64,000 nucleotides of DNA from Rikenellaceae bacterium (lineage in GTDB: Bacteria; Bacteroidota; Bacteroidia; Bacteroidales; Rikenellaceae), in assembly GCA_015059905.1 (NCBI GenBank), contig SUZN01000007.1, forward strand, positions 103,141-167,140. Reading direction: 5' to 3'. Below the pieces are notes generated by a model. That model was not told where the DNA came from. It did not search any database and worked only from the letters and a program-made list of their open reading frames with translations. Made by a program: the position numbers and the translations under genes. Shown here piece by piece: positions 41,216-52,170 of this stretch (position 1 is its first letter; each line of letters begins with the position of its first letter).

Positions 41216-42505
41216 TTATTTTCTATCATAGCGTGGAAATTGCAGAATTATCGCCAATAGAGCGCAACCTCCCATAATGAATGGGTAGTAAAGATGCGGA
41301 ATAATCTCCACAGGTGACACCGACGCAAGCCCTGCCGCCATCAGCAGCTGCGCGCCATATGGCAAAAAGCCCTGCGCAAAGCAAGAGAAGGTATCCAACA
41401 GACTCGCAGCACGACGTGCCGAGATACCAAACTTTTCAGCAATCTCCCTGACAATAGAGCCAACCGAGATGATGGCAACCGTATTATTTGCAGTGCAGAC
41501 ATCAGCCACCACGACCAGAAAACCAATCGCACCCTCTGCCGTGCAACGTGAGTTTATATGGCGACTCAACGACCTTATCAGGAAGTCAATACCTCCACCC
41601 AGACGAATCAGTTCAAGCATACCGCCTGCCATCATTGTGATAATAATCAGCTCACCCATACCTGATATTCCCTCGCCCATAGAGCCTATCCAGCTAATGG
41701 TGTCAATTCTGCCTGATGCAATACCCACTATACCTGACGACACGATACCCAACACCAATACAATCAGCACATTAACACCCGCAATGGCAGTCGCCAGCAC
41801 AAGCAGATAAGGCAACATCAAGTACCAGGGCGCAGCACTCTCGGCAGCAACTGCCGACTCCACATAGGGACTCGTAGAGCAGTATATAAGCAGCGTCACC
41901 ACTGCGGCAGGTATCACTATCACTGCATTTGTGCGGAACTTATCTCTCATTGAGCAACCTTGAGTGCGTGTAGCGGCGATAGTTGTATCCGAGATAAACG
42001 AGAGATTATCGCCAAACAACGCACCACCAACCACAATGGCGACCATCCACGCCACATCACACCCTGCCGAGGAGGCAAGAGCCGAGGCTATGGGCGTGAG
42101 CGCAACGATAGTACCCACCGACGTGCCCACCGACAACGATGTGAAACACGCCGCAAGGAACACCCCCGCAGGCAAGAACTCCACAGGTACAACACGCATC
42201 GTCAGCGCCACAGTAGCATCCACAGCCCCCATCTGCTTGGTGGAGGCAGCAAAGGCACCCGCCAAGACAAAAATCCATATCATCAGCATAATGTTGGGCT
42301 CGGTAGCACCTCTTGAGTAGGCATCAACACGCTCGGTGAGAGTCATACCCTTGAGCATCATAACAGCCACCACCGAGGCAATCATTCCCGCCACAGTGAT
42401 AGGTATCTTGTAGAAATCGCCTGCCACAACCGACCCAATGAGGTATATCCCCAGAAAGACCACCAGCGGCAACAACGCAGCTATTCCCTTATTTGATTTT
42501 TTCAT
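41216..42505 (-). CDS. NhaC-family Na+/H+ antiporter
   Basis: LSVGTSVGTIVALTPIASALA; GDNLSFISDTTIAATRTQGCSMRDKFR. Confidence 0.88.
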   Translation of the reverse strand: MKKSNKGIAALLPLVVFLGIYLIGSVVAGDFYKIPITVAGMIASVVAVMMLKGMTLTERVDAYSRGATEPNIMLMIWIFVLAGAFAASTKQMGAVDATVALTMRVVPVEFLPAGVFLAACFTSLSVGTSVGTIVALTPIASALASSAGCDVAWMVAIVVGGALFGDNLSFISDTTIAATRTQGCSMRDKFRTNAVIVIPAAVVTLLIYCSTSPYVESAVAAESAAPWYLMLPYLLVLATAIAGVNVLIVLVLGIVSSGIVGIASGRIDTISWIGSMGEGISGMGELIIITMMAGGMLELIRLGGGIDFLIRSLSRHINSRCTAEGAIGFLVVVADVCTANNTVAIISVGSIVREIAEKFGISARRAASLLDTFSCFAQGFLPYGAQLLMAAGLASVSPVEIIPHLYYPFIMGGCALLAIILQFPRYDRK

Positions 42506-42576
42506 TATATTTACTAACTTTAGACCGCAAATTTACTACTTTTAGCGCAATATGCCACGATTTTTGCAGTGAATAG

Positions 42577-43863
<1,287 letters not shown>

Positions 43864-43871
43864 AGAGGGGA

Positions 43872-43895
43872 ATTCAAAATTCAAAATTCAAAATT
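43872..43895. repeat. ATTCAAA heptamer tandem repeat (3 units)
   Basis: ATTCAAA x3 + ATT, just after the eno stop. Confidence 0.85.
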
Positions 43896-43920
43896 GAGTT
43901 TTGAACAATACCTCTCTCTT

Positions 43921-44060
43921 ACGGTGGCATATCCCCTGGAGCGTAGCGACCAAAGTCCCCTGCCTGAGGCGGGGGATTAGGGGGTGGGTCAGATTTGCAA
44001 TAATGGCGAATGCCATAGGCTGTGACTACGCTGTTAAAATCCGTAACGACAACACACTTA
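43921..44060 (-). repeat. Inverted dispersed copy of the repeat at 50109-50257
   Basis: Reverse complement reads TTACGGATTTTAACAGCGTAGTCACAGCCTATGGC...GGACTTTGGTCGCTACGCTCCAGGGG. Confidence 0.7.
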
Positions 44061-44203
44061 CGACCTCAAACCATCCACAATACAGAAAAATCGAGCATTT
44101 TGCACACAAGCCAGACGAAGAAAGAGCACCATTAAATTACATTATAAAAAAACAGGGGCAACCCGTGCCCCCGTCCTCTCAACTATTACAATTATCTCTA
44201 TCG

Positions 44204-45145
44204 CTAAAGATTCTTTTTTCTAATCGCCTCCAGCATATCGTCTGTCATTGAAGACAAATCCCACTGTGGCTTCCAACCCCACTCCTCGCGTGCGCAAGTG
44301 TCATCAAGGCTGTTAGGCCAGCTCTCGGCGATACCCTGCTTTACGGGGTCGATACGATACGTCATCTGGAAATCGGGAATACGCTTGCGTATCTCGTTGT
44401 AGATGATATCGGGTGTAAAACTCATTGACGCAATGTTGAAACTGTTGCGGTGGCGGAGCTTGTTAGGGTCAGCCTCCATCAACTCAACCATAGCACGCAG
44501 TGCGTCAGGCATATACATCATATCCATATAAACGTCGCGAACAGGACAAACAAACTTCTCGCCCTTCACGGCAGCGTAGTAAATCTCAACAGCGTAGTCG
44601 GTAGTACCACCGCCAGGCAACGTCACGTTAGAGATGATACCTGGGAAACGCACCGAACGAGTATCCACACCATAGCGTGTGTAGTAGTAGTTAGACAGGA
44701 GCTCGCCTGTAACCTTACATACACCATAGATTGTGTCGGGCTGCATCACAACATCCTGTGGAGTGTTGTCGCGTGGGAAGTCACCACCAAAAGCACCGAT
44801 TGACGAAGGGGTAAAGACCGCGCAGTTGTACTCGCGAGCAATCTCCAACGAGTTATTCAGCGCACCCATATTGATGTTCCACGCAAGCTGTGGGTTCTTC
44901 TCGCCCGTAGCTGAAAGCAGTGCCACAAGGTTGAAGATGGTATCCACGCCATTCTTGTGCACCAAGTAAGCGAACTTGTCCTTATTCAACACGTCGAGCT
45001 GTGCGAAAGGACCATCGGCACCCAGCATCTCGTTCTCGCGCAAATCTGCCGCGATGACATTCGAGCCACCATAAATTCCACGCAGATAAGTCACCAACTC
45101 CGAGCCAATCTGACCGCCTGCACCAACAATAAGTATCTTCTTCAT
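44204..45145 (-). CDS. NAD-dependent epimerase/dehydratase-family (L-threonine dehydrogenase-like SDR)
   Basis: MKKILIVGAGGQIGSELVTYL; TIYGVCKVTGELLSNYYYTRYGVDTRSVRFPGIIS. Confidence 0.85.
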   Translation of the reverse strand: MKKILIVGAGGQIGSELVTYLRGIYGGSNVIAADLRENEMLGADGPFAQLDVLNKDKFAYLVHKNGVDTIFNLVALLSATGEKNPQLAWNINMGALNNSLEIAREYNCAVFTPSSIGAFGGDFPRDNTPQDVVMQPDTIYGVCKVTGELLSNYYYTRYGVDTRSVRFPGIISNVTLPGGGTTDYAVEIYYAAVKGEKFVCPVRDVYMDMMYMPDALRAMVELMEADPNKLRHRNSFNIASMSFTPDIIYNEIRKRIPDFQMTYRIDPVKQGIAESWPNSLDDTCAREEWGWKPQWDLSSMTDDMLEAIRKKNL

Positions 45146-45370
45146 ATCGGTTGTTTACAATTCCAATGCAAAGATAGTAATTTTTCTTTTATTTCAACAC
45201 CCAAAAACTATTTTCTCTCATATTTATGCAAGAAAAAGTCCTTCACAACTGAAAAACTATCACTTTTGCACGGCTTCTACAAAATTATAAAATTTTATTC
45301 ATAAAAACAATTTTTTGGTTAACTTTGTAGAAATTTATAAAAAATAGTTAGCTATATAATAAAAAGGGAT

Positions 45371-45811
45371 ATGAAAACTTACGCTATTATTTCAACCGAG
45401 AAGGGCGATATGAAGGCGGAGCTCTACACCAAGGAGACCCCTATCGCCGCAGAGAACTTCATTAAGTTGGCACAGAGCCATTTCTACGATGGTTTGACCT
45501 TCCACCGCGTCATTCCCGACTTTGTGATTCAGGGTGGCTGTCCCATCGGCAACGGCGCGGGAGGTCCTGGCTACACCATCAAGTGCGAGACCTCGGCAGA
45601 GCGTCAGTACCACGACCGAGGTGTGATGTCGATGGCTCATCGCGGCAAGGATACAGGCGGCTCGCAGTTCTTCATCTGCCACAACCGTCAAAACACACAG
45701 CACCTCGATGGCGTTCACACCTGCTTCGGAAAGGTTGTGGAGGGTCTGGACGTAATTGAAGACATCCGTCCAGGCGATTTGATTTTGTCGGTAGAGATTG
45801 TAGAGGAGTAG
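45371..45811 (+). CDS. Cyclophilin-type peptidyl-prolyl isomerase
   Basis: [40 protein letters not shown]; promoter box TAACTTTG at 45320. Confidence 0.95.
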   Translation: MKTYAIISTEKGDMKAELYTKETPIAAENFIKLAQSHFYDGLTFHRVIPDFVIQGGCPIGNGAGGPGYTIKCETSAERQYHDRGVMSMAHRGKDTGGSQFFICHNRQNTQHLDGVHTCFGKVVEGLDVIEDIRPGDLILSVEIVEE

Positions 45812-45819
45812 GCAAGAGA

Positions 45820-45868
45820 ATTCAAAATTCAAAATTCAAAATTCAAAATTCAAAATTCAAAATTCAAC
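45820..45868. repeat. ATTCAAA heptamer tandem repeat (6+ units)
   Basis: ATTCAAA x6 then ATTCAAC, starting 9 nt after the PPIase stop. Confidence 0.9.
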
Positions 45869-46056
45869 CGATGCTGCGGAGCGAGAGCAGAGGGTGCTTG
45901 CACACTATGCCGAGCCGAGGCAGTGAAAAGCCACCCTTGCGGTGGATTAAAATTCTACGCTGCAAGTAAGCGAGGGCAGAGTCAAACTTGTTTGAGCTAT
46001 GTTCTCGCTCCGCTACGTCAGTTCCTCTTTCATCTTTACTCTTTTATCTTTTCCCC

Positions 46057-46899
46057 ATGAAATACCTAATCACCACCCTACTACTTATCCTTGCCACAAC
46101 ACTCTGTCAGGCACAGAGCGCACAGGACTCCATACTTATCGCCAACGCCAAGTGGCATAGCGAGACTAACATCGCCAATGGCATCACCCATCGCTCGGCG
46201 CAGATTGTGGGTCTATATGGCAGCGTGCAGTCAATCAACGTGGTCGAGATACCTCGTTCACATAGAGGATATTACGGCATTGCTGGCGGTAAGGGTATGC
46301 TCACAACCTCCACCCAGGCTACCGACAACAACGCCCAGGCAGCCATCAACGGCACCTATTATAATATGCGCGCAGGGAACTCGGTCTGCTTCTACAAGGT
46401 AGGTGGCGAGGTCATCGACTCCACCTCGGTGAGTGAGTTTCGCAGTCGTGTAAATGGGGCTGTAAAAACACACAAACGCAAGTTGCAGATACTCAAGTGG
46501 AACAAGAGCATCGAGCAGGGCTATCGCGGCAAGCGCGGCACGGTGCTTGCATCGGGACCACTGCTGCTCGAAGGGGGTAAGACGAGCGACTGGAGCGCTT
46601 GCGATGAGGGTTTTATCCTTTCGCGTCATCCCCGTAGTGCGGTGCTTTTGACACGTCGAGGCGATGTATTGTTTCTAACGGTGGATGGTCGCTCGAAGGG
46701 CAATGCTGACGGTATGAGCATCCCCGAATTGGCATTCCTGGCACGACAGCTGGGGGCTGTGGAGGGCATCAACCTCGATGGCGGCGGCTCCACAACGCTA
46801 TGGATGCGAGGTGTGGGCGTGGTAAACTACCCCTCGGATAACCGCCGCTATGACCACGCGGGCGAGCGCAAGGTCTCTAATATAATATATGTAAGGTAA
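46057..46899 (+). CDS. Secreted phosphodiester glycosidase (NAGPA-domain) protein
   Basis: Signal peptide MKYLITTLLLILATTLCQAQ; INLDGGGSTTLWMRGVGVVNYPSD. Confidence 0.85.
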   Translation: MKYLITTLLLILATTLCQAQSAQDSILIANAKWHSETNIANGITHRSAQIVGLYGSVQSINVVEIPRSHRGYYGIAGGKGMLTTSTQATDNNAQAAINGTYYNMRAGNSVCFYKVGGEVIDSTSVSEFRSRVNGAVKTHKRKLQILKWNKSIEQGYRGKRGTVLASGPLLLEGGKTSDWSACDEGFILSRHPRSAVLLTRRGDVLFLTVDGRSKGNADGMSIPELAFLARQLGAVEGINLDGGGSTTLWMRGVGVVNYPSDNRRYDHAGERKVSNIIYVR

Positions 46900-46937
46900 G
46901 CCATATCACCCGCGACAAATAAAAAGTATCGAAAATA

Positions 46938-46969
46938 TTTGGTCAAATGGATTTTGTTTTCTACTTTTG
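46938..46969 (+). promoter_or_regulatory. Promoter of tRNA-Thr
   Basis: TTTG-N20-TACTTTTG. Confidence 0.6.
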
Positions 46970-46990
46970 CACCACTCTTCAAGAGCAGTT

Positions 46991-47328
<338 letters not shown>

Positions 47329-47333
47329 CCGCA

Positions 47334-47373
47334 GAAAAAAGGGTTGCCCCTCCACAATAAAGAGACAACCCAT
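47334..47373 (-). terminator. Terminator of GH43-like gene
   Basis: Minus strand GGGTTG...CAACCC + TTTTTT. Confidence 0.55.
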
Positions 47374-47393
47374 ATCCGACAAATACTCTACAT

Positions 47394-48419
47394 CTACTTC
47401 TTGAGCGTAGGCAGGAAGAACTCAAAGTCGGTGCGCACGCACTTGAGCTCACCATTCTCCAGCTTTAGCTCGGCACACTGCAACGACGAGCGTCGTGAGT
47501 CATAGCTCTGGTTATTGCTATACTGCAGTGTCGGCATACCCGACCTGCGGGCATTATCCTCGCCTGGGTGTGTCGCATAAAAGATATATGCCCTGTCGTC
47601 AAAAACCACCACATCGTTGTGGCACGCACTCGGATAATCATCCATACGGTTACTGCCATCGGTGAGGATACGTCCCTGCTCCTGCCAATTCTCCATATCG
47701 GTCGAGCGATATACGCACAGACCTGTCCCTCGTGCAGGGTCGGTCATCATCCAATAATAGTCACCCATACGGAACACCTTGGGAGCCTCGCAAGGGGGAT
47801 TTACACCCTTCACCTGCACACCCTCGCTCCAATGCTTCAGGTCGCGGCTCGTAGAGGTATAGATTGCCGAGTTGGCACAATTCTTATACCATATATGCCA
47901 CACGCCCTGCTCGTCACGATAGAGTGCGGGGTCGATAATGCTCGGATGTCCCACGTCGATAATCTCCCTATACTTCCAATCCCAACCATTCTTGCTGGTG
48001 TAGTGGGCTATCAGACCATCACCACCCCAATAGGTCGCAGCACCGCGCACATAGGTTGAGAAGAGGTGGTAGGTACCCTTCCAATATACGATGCCTGGAG
48101 CCCAAAAGGTGTTCACACCACGCTCAAACTCCAAGTCGAGCGTACCACGATACCTCCACGATGCACCATTGGTGCGGCTCTCGGCAATGCCAATCTTTGT
48201 AGCATAGCAGAAGCTCGGACCTGGAGCCTCGCTATTGGCGCGACGCTGGGTGTAGAGTATCCACCACGCCTGCTCGTCGTAGTTGTAAAAGATGCAGGGG
48301 TCGGCAGGACCATCCGTCACAGGGTCACGAAATAGAGGTGCTGGAGCACGGTGAGTCTGTGCCGTGAGTGAGCCAGCAGCAGCCACCACCGCCACCAATA
48401 ATAATATAAATCTTCTCAT
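47394..48419 (-). CDS. GH43/32-like beta-propeller secreted glycosidase
   Basis: DPVTDGPADPCIFYNYDEQAWWILYT; repeated propeller motifs; start set at internal MRRFILLL. Confidence 0.75.
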   Translation of the reverse strand: MRRFILLLVAVVAAAGSLTAQTHRAPAPLFRDPVTDGPADPCIFYNYDEQAWWILYTQRRANSEAPGPSFCYATKIGIAESRTNGASWRYRGTLDLEFERGVNTFWAPGIVYWKGTYHLFSTYVRGAATYWGGDGLIAHYTSKNGWDWKYREIIDVGHPSIIDPALYRDEQGVWHIWYKNCANSAIYTSTSRDLKHWSEGVQVKGVNPPCEAPKVFRMGDYYWMMTDPARGTGLCVYRSTDMENWQEQGRILTDGSNRMDDYPSACHNDVVVFDDRAYIFYATHPGEDNARRSGMPTLQYSNNQSYDSRRSSLQCAELKLENGELKCVRTDFEFFLPTLKK

Positions 48420-48530
48420 ATCGCAAAAAACACTATCATCGCACAAGAAATTAACTAAAACGCAAGCGTTACAGTATCACACCAAAATGCAACACTGTAA
48501 CGCCATATCGCTATTATACTTAACTAACGC

Positions 48531-49841
48531 TTACTCAAGCACAAATGGCTTGCGGTACTCGTAGTGGAGCATCTTGTTTGCCTCGTCGTCACCGATGAAC
48601 TTCTCAACGATAGGATTCCACTTGAGTGGTCGGTTGAGCTCGTAGGCGATGTTACCGATGTTACACATTGTGCAAGATGAGTGACCAATCTCCACTGGCA
48701 CATTAGGATCACGACGGCTCTTGATAGCGTTGATAAACGCCTGATAGTGACCTGGGTTGGTCTCATACATAGCCTGCTGATCCACCTTCGTAGGCATAAG
48801 GTCTGGTGACGATGCCTTGAACTTGCCACGACCCACGATGATCCAGCCGTTCTCGCCCTGTACCTTCACTGCCTGACCCTCACCGAAGTTCTTCTGGATA
48901 ACCTCGATGCCGTTGTCATACTTGTATGTCAGGCAACGATGCCAAGAGGCTGCTGGTGGTAAAATCTCGCAAGGTCCTGTACGGTCCTTACCGATGCACC
49001 ACTGTGCGATATCGAACATATGTGCGCCCCAGTCTGTTGTGAAGCCGCCACCCATACCTTTATACCAACGCCAAGCGCCCCAGCACTCGTCGCCACCGCG
49101 CTCGGTGATGAGGGGCACCACCTCGTGGTTGTAGTAGAAATCCTCTGACAAAGGACCGAGCCACAAGTTCCAATCAAGACCTGCTGGCACATCCTGCTTT
49201 GGCAGGTCGTAAGGACGTGGACCGTCACCCACATAGGCGTGGATTAACGACACCTTACCCAAGCGACCCTCGCGCACGATATTTGCGGCGTGGATGAACT
49301 CTGCCGATGAGCGCTGCATACTACCCACCTGCAAGATGCGGTTGTTGGCGCGTACAGCCTCGATAAGACGCTGACCCTCATATACGGTGAATGTCAAAGG
49401 CTTCTCCAGATATACATCCTTCTTTGCCTTACAAGCCGCAATGGCGATGCGTGCGTGCTGGTGGTCAGGCGTAGCGATAACCACAGCGTCGATATCCTCG
49501 CGTGCCAAGAGCTCCTCGAAGTGGATGTACATATCCACCTTGAGCTTGATACCATTGTCGGCGTAGTACTTGTTCACCTGCTGCTCGAAGCGGTTACGCT
49601 TGATGTCATAGACATCACAACCAGCCACGATGCGCACGTCAGGATTTGTGATAAAGCCATTCTTCAGATAGATAGCCTGCTGACCCAAGCCGATGAAACC
49701 GATGTTAATCTTGTCATTTGCATCACCCTTCTTTGCCTTTTTAGGTGCGGCAGCAGCCATAGCAGTCGAAGGCAGGATAAGCGACGATGCTCCCAGCGCC
49801 GAGTAGCGCAAGAAGTCTAAACGAGAAAGTTTTGAGCTCAT
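48531..49841 (-). CDS. Gfo/Idh/MocA-family oxidoreductase with Tat-like leader
   Basis: INIGFIGLGQQAIYL; VVIATPDHQHARIAIAACKAKKDVYLEKPLT. Confidence 0.92.
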   Translation of the reverse strand: MSSKLSRLDFLRYSALGASSLILPSTAMAAAAPKKAKKGDANDKINIGFIGLGQQAIYLKNGFITNPDVRIVAGCDVYDIKRNRFEQQVNKYYADNGIKLKVDMYIHFEELLAREDIDAVVIATPDHQHARIAIAACKAKKDVYLEKPLTFTVYEGQRLIEAVRANNRILQVGSMQRSSAEFIHAANIVREGRLGKVSLIHAYVGDGPRPYDLPKQDVPAGLDWNLWLGPLSEDFYYNHEVVPLITERGGDECWGAWRWYKGMGGGFTTDWGAHMFDIAQWCIGKDRTGPCEILPPAASWHRCLTYKYDNGIEVIQKNFGEGQAVKVQGENGWIIVGRGKFKASSPDLMPTKVDQQAMYETNPGHYQAFINAIKSRRDPNVPVEIGHSSCTMCNIGNIAYELNRPLKWNPIVEKFIGDDEANKMLHYEYRKPFVLE

Positions 49842-50050
49842 ATTATTAAAGTTTTAAGGTTTTGTTTTCTATTTTGTAAAATTACAAAAAATATTTTATT
49901 TGCAACAAGAATAAAAGAAAAAAGTTCAAAGAGGAAAGATTGCCCTTTGCTCTTGCGTTTGATTTTTACTGGAGGATTACCTTCGCCACTCGCTCTGCTC
50001 GTGTCGGGTAATGACGTGATTATATATATTCTCTTTCATCTATGCTCTCG

Positions 50051-50110
50051 CGTTACATCCGTTACATCCGTTACACCCCTGTAACGCTGTAACGTTTGTA
50101 ACGCTTAATA
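50051..50110. repeat. Iteron-like array L1
   Basis: GTTACATCC x2, GTTACACCCC then TGTAACGC, TGTAACGTT, TGTAACGCT. Confidence 0.9.
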
Positions 50111-50264
50111 CGGTTGAAGGTGTGTGACTGTTACGGATTTTATTGGCGTAGTCACAACCTATGGCTTGCGCCATTCAAGCAAATGTTACCTATCCCCCTA
50201 AATCCCCCTTTCTGTAAAGGGGGACTTTGGTCGCTACGCTCCAGGGGTTATGCAACCGCAGTAG

Positions 50265-50306
50265 CGTCATTGCGAGGAGGGCACAGCCCGACGTGGCAAT
50301 CTCTCT
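50265..50306 (+). repeat. CGTCATTGCGAGGAG...CGACGTGGCAATCTC dispersed palindrome, copy 1
   Basis: Motif read directly; second copy at 50575. Confidence 0.85.
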
Positions 50307-50330
50307 TTCCTCTTTCATCTTTCCTTTCAC

Positions 50331-50400
50331 GTTACATCCGTTACACCCGTTACACCCCTGTAACGCTGTAACGTTTGTAACGCTTGTAACGTTTAATACG
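50331..50400. repeat. Iteron-like array L2
   Basis: GTTACATCC GTTACACCC GTTACACCCC TGTAACGC TGTAACGTT TGTAACGCT TGTAACGTT. Confidence 0.9.
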
Positions 50401-50574
50401 GTTGAAGGTGTGTGACTGTTACGGATTTTATTGGCGTAGTCACAACCTATGGCTTGCGCCATTCAAGCAAATGTTACCTATCCCCCTAAATCCCCCTTTC
50501 TGTAAAGGGGGACTTTGGTCGCTTTGCTCCAGGGGTTATGCAACCGTAGGTGGGTTAAAATTCAATAACCCAAA

Positions 50575-50610
50575 CGTCATTGCGAGGAGCGTTAGCGACG
50601 TGGCAATCTC
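50575..50610 (+). repeat. CGTCATTGCGAGGAG...CGACGTGGCAATCTC dispersed palindrome, copy 2
   Basis: CGTCATTGCGAGGAGCGTTAGCGACGTGGCAATCTC. Confidence 0.85.
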
Positions 50611-50640
50611 TTTCCTCTTTCATCTTTGCTCTTTGCTCTC

Positions 50641-50717
50641 GCGTTACATCAGTTACACCCGTTACACCCCTGTAACGCTGTAACGTTTGTAACGTTTGTA
50701 ACGTTTGTAACGGTGTA
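50641..50717. repeat. Iteron-like array L3 (proximal to the ATPase gene)
   Basis: GTTACATCA GTTACACCC GTTACACCCC TGTAACGC TGTAACGTT x3 TGTAACGG TGTAATAG. Confidence 0.9.
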
Positions 50718-50787
50718 ATAGCCAGCGCAAAGTAAAATAATTTAACAAAAAGTTACTAAATCGAGTATCGAAGTTCAATTTCTGTAT

Positions 50788-50795
50788 TATATTTG
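50788..50795 (+). promoter_or_regulatory. -7 box of the ATPase gene
   Basis: TATATTTG; no strong -33 asserted. Confidence 0.45.
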
Positions 50796-50850
50796 TGCCA
50801 TAATTCAAACCATAACAACATTACTTTTTAACCTATAAACAGTTTTAATT

Positions 50851-52062
50851 ATGCTACAAAATGATTTAGAGCTTTCACAGAACTACGGCAATGAGAGCGA
50901 CTATGCTACTGCCGCAACTGACTACTACGCAGAGGTAAACCACACTACACAAGAGGGTTACAACTGTGGTTTAACGCCTGCCGAGGAGGCTGCGCTGGAG
51001 GCTATGGAACGCGAGTACCAAGCCGAGCGCGAGAAGGAGCAGCAGATAATCAAGGCGGAGTTAGACCGTAAGTACAACGAGTCGCTACGTCAAAAATTTG
51101 AACATTACATACTCACTGCCAAGGACCCTATCCCCGCACTGACGCCTATCGTCAAGCGCTTTGACAAAATCATCGGCTCGGAGGGTAACATCTCGGCAGT
51201 GGTGGGCGAGGCAAAGAGCAAAAAGACCTTTCTTTGCACTGCCATAGTAGCCGCGATGCCCGACCATAACGGTCGCCAACTATTTGGCATTGAGCACAAT
51301 AACTGCAAGGTGCTATGGATTGATACCGAGCAATCACGAGCCCACATACAGCGCGTGTTGTGGCGTATCAACAACATATGTGAGCTACCCCACGACCTTC
51401 AGCACCCAAAGGTAAACCTGCTTGCGCTGCGCGAGGAGGCACCAGCCGCACGACTCGATATAATGCACTGTGCATTAGAGTATTACAAACCAAAATTGGT
51501 GATTGTTGATGGCATAAGTGACCTTATGTGCAACACCAATAATTTGGAGGAGAGTGAGGCGTTGGTATCTAACCTGCTGACACTATCATCTGATTATAAG
51601 TGTCACATTATGTGTGTCTTACACGCCAATCCCAACTCCGACAAGGCGCGTGGGCACCTCGGCTCAACGCTTATGCGCAAGGTGGAGAGTATTATGTATG
51701 TGCATAAGGTTGGCAAGGATGTGAGTTTTGTCGAGCCGCACAACTGCCGCAACGAGGACTTTGAGCGATTCGCCTTTAGGATTGAGGAGGCGAATGATGC
51801 TGACGTGCTACCCGAGGAGTGCAAGGGTATGGGCATCCCCGTAGAGTGCAACCCCGAGGAGTATGAGGGCGCAAAGAAGGAGAATGATTGTGTGCGTATT
51901 CTGCGTGAAGTGTTTGGAGGTGTGGCTGATAAACGACTGCTGAACAATAAGTTACAGGAGTTGGGGAATACTCAGGGTAATGCACGACAAAAAATCTTCC
52001 GAGCCCTGCAATGCGGTCTTTTGCGCGAGAAAGATGGCTTGGTGTCAATAGTGGAGGTGTAG
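50851..52062 (+). CDS. RecA/RepA-like (AAA_25-type) ATPase, possible replicative helicase
   Basis: ISAVVGEAKSKKTFLC (Walker A-like), KVLWIDTEQSRAHIQRVLWRI, PKLVIVDGISDLM (Walker B), HIMCVLHANPNSDKARGHLGS. Confidence 0.75.
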   Translation: MLQNDLELSQNYGNESDYATAATDYYAEVNHTTQEGYNCGLTPAEEAALEAMEREYQAEREKEQQIIKAELDRKYNESLRQKFEHYILTAKDPIPALTPIVKRFDKIIGSEGNISAVVGEAKSKKTFLCTAIVAAMPDHNGRQLFGIEHNNCKVLWIDTEQSRAHIQRVLWRINNICELPHDLQHPKVNLLALREEAPAARLDIMHCALEYYKPKLVIVDGISDLMCNTNNLEESEALVSNLLTLSSDYKCHIMCVLHANPNSDKARGHLGSTLMRKVESIMYVHKVGKDVSFVEPHNCRNEDFERFAFRIEEANDADVLPEECKGMGIPVECNPEEYEGAKKENDCVRILREVFGGVADKRLLNNKLQELGNTQGNARQKIFRALQCGLLREKDGLVSIVEV

Positions 52063-52170
52063 CGTTACAAGCGTTACGCGCGTTACGGGTGTTACAAACG
52101 TTACAGGTGTTACAAGCGTTACAAACGTTACAGCGTTACAGGGGTGTAACGGGTGTAACGGTGTAACGCG
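52063..52170. repeat. Iteron-like array R, inverted relative to L arrays
   Basis: CGTTACAAG CGTTACGCG CGTTACGGG TGTTACAAA CGTTACAGG TGTTACAAG CGTTACAAA CGTTACAG CGTTACAGGGG TGTAACGGG TGTAACGG TGTAACGCG. Confidence 0.92.

Larger units (their letters stand above)
50109..50545 (+). repeat. Two tandem copies (288-bp offset) of a ~149-bp module
   Basis: CGGTTGAAGGTGTGTGACTGTTACGGATTTTATTGGCGTAGTCACAACC...GGGGGACTTTGGTCGCT[A/T][C/T]GCTCCAGGGG at 50111 and 50399. Confidence 0.9.

Noticed and set aside
45820-45868. Possible CRISPR or phage att site from ATTCAAA repeats
   Set aside because: Contiguous 7-bp tandem repeat without spacers or mobile genes
50114-50683. Two similar ORFs (MKVCDCYGFYWRSHNLWLAPFKQM...) at 50114 and 50402
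   Set aside because: They are translations of the duplicated repeat module and palindromes, not credible proteins
50051-52170. Possible CRISPR array from regularly spaced GTTAC units
   Set aside because: Units are ~9 bp with no unique spacers and reverse orientation mid-array; iteron-like, not CRISPR; no cas genes
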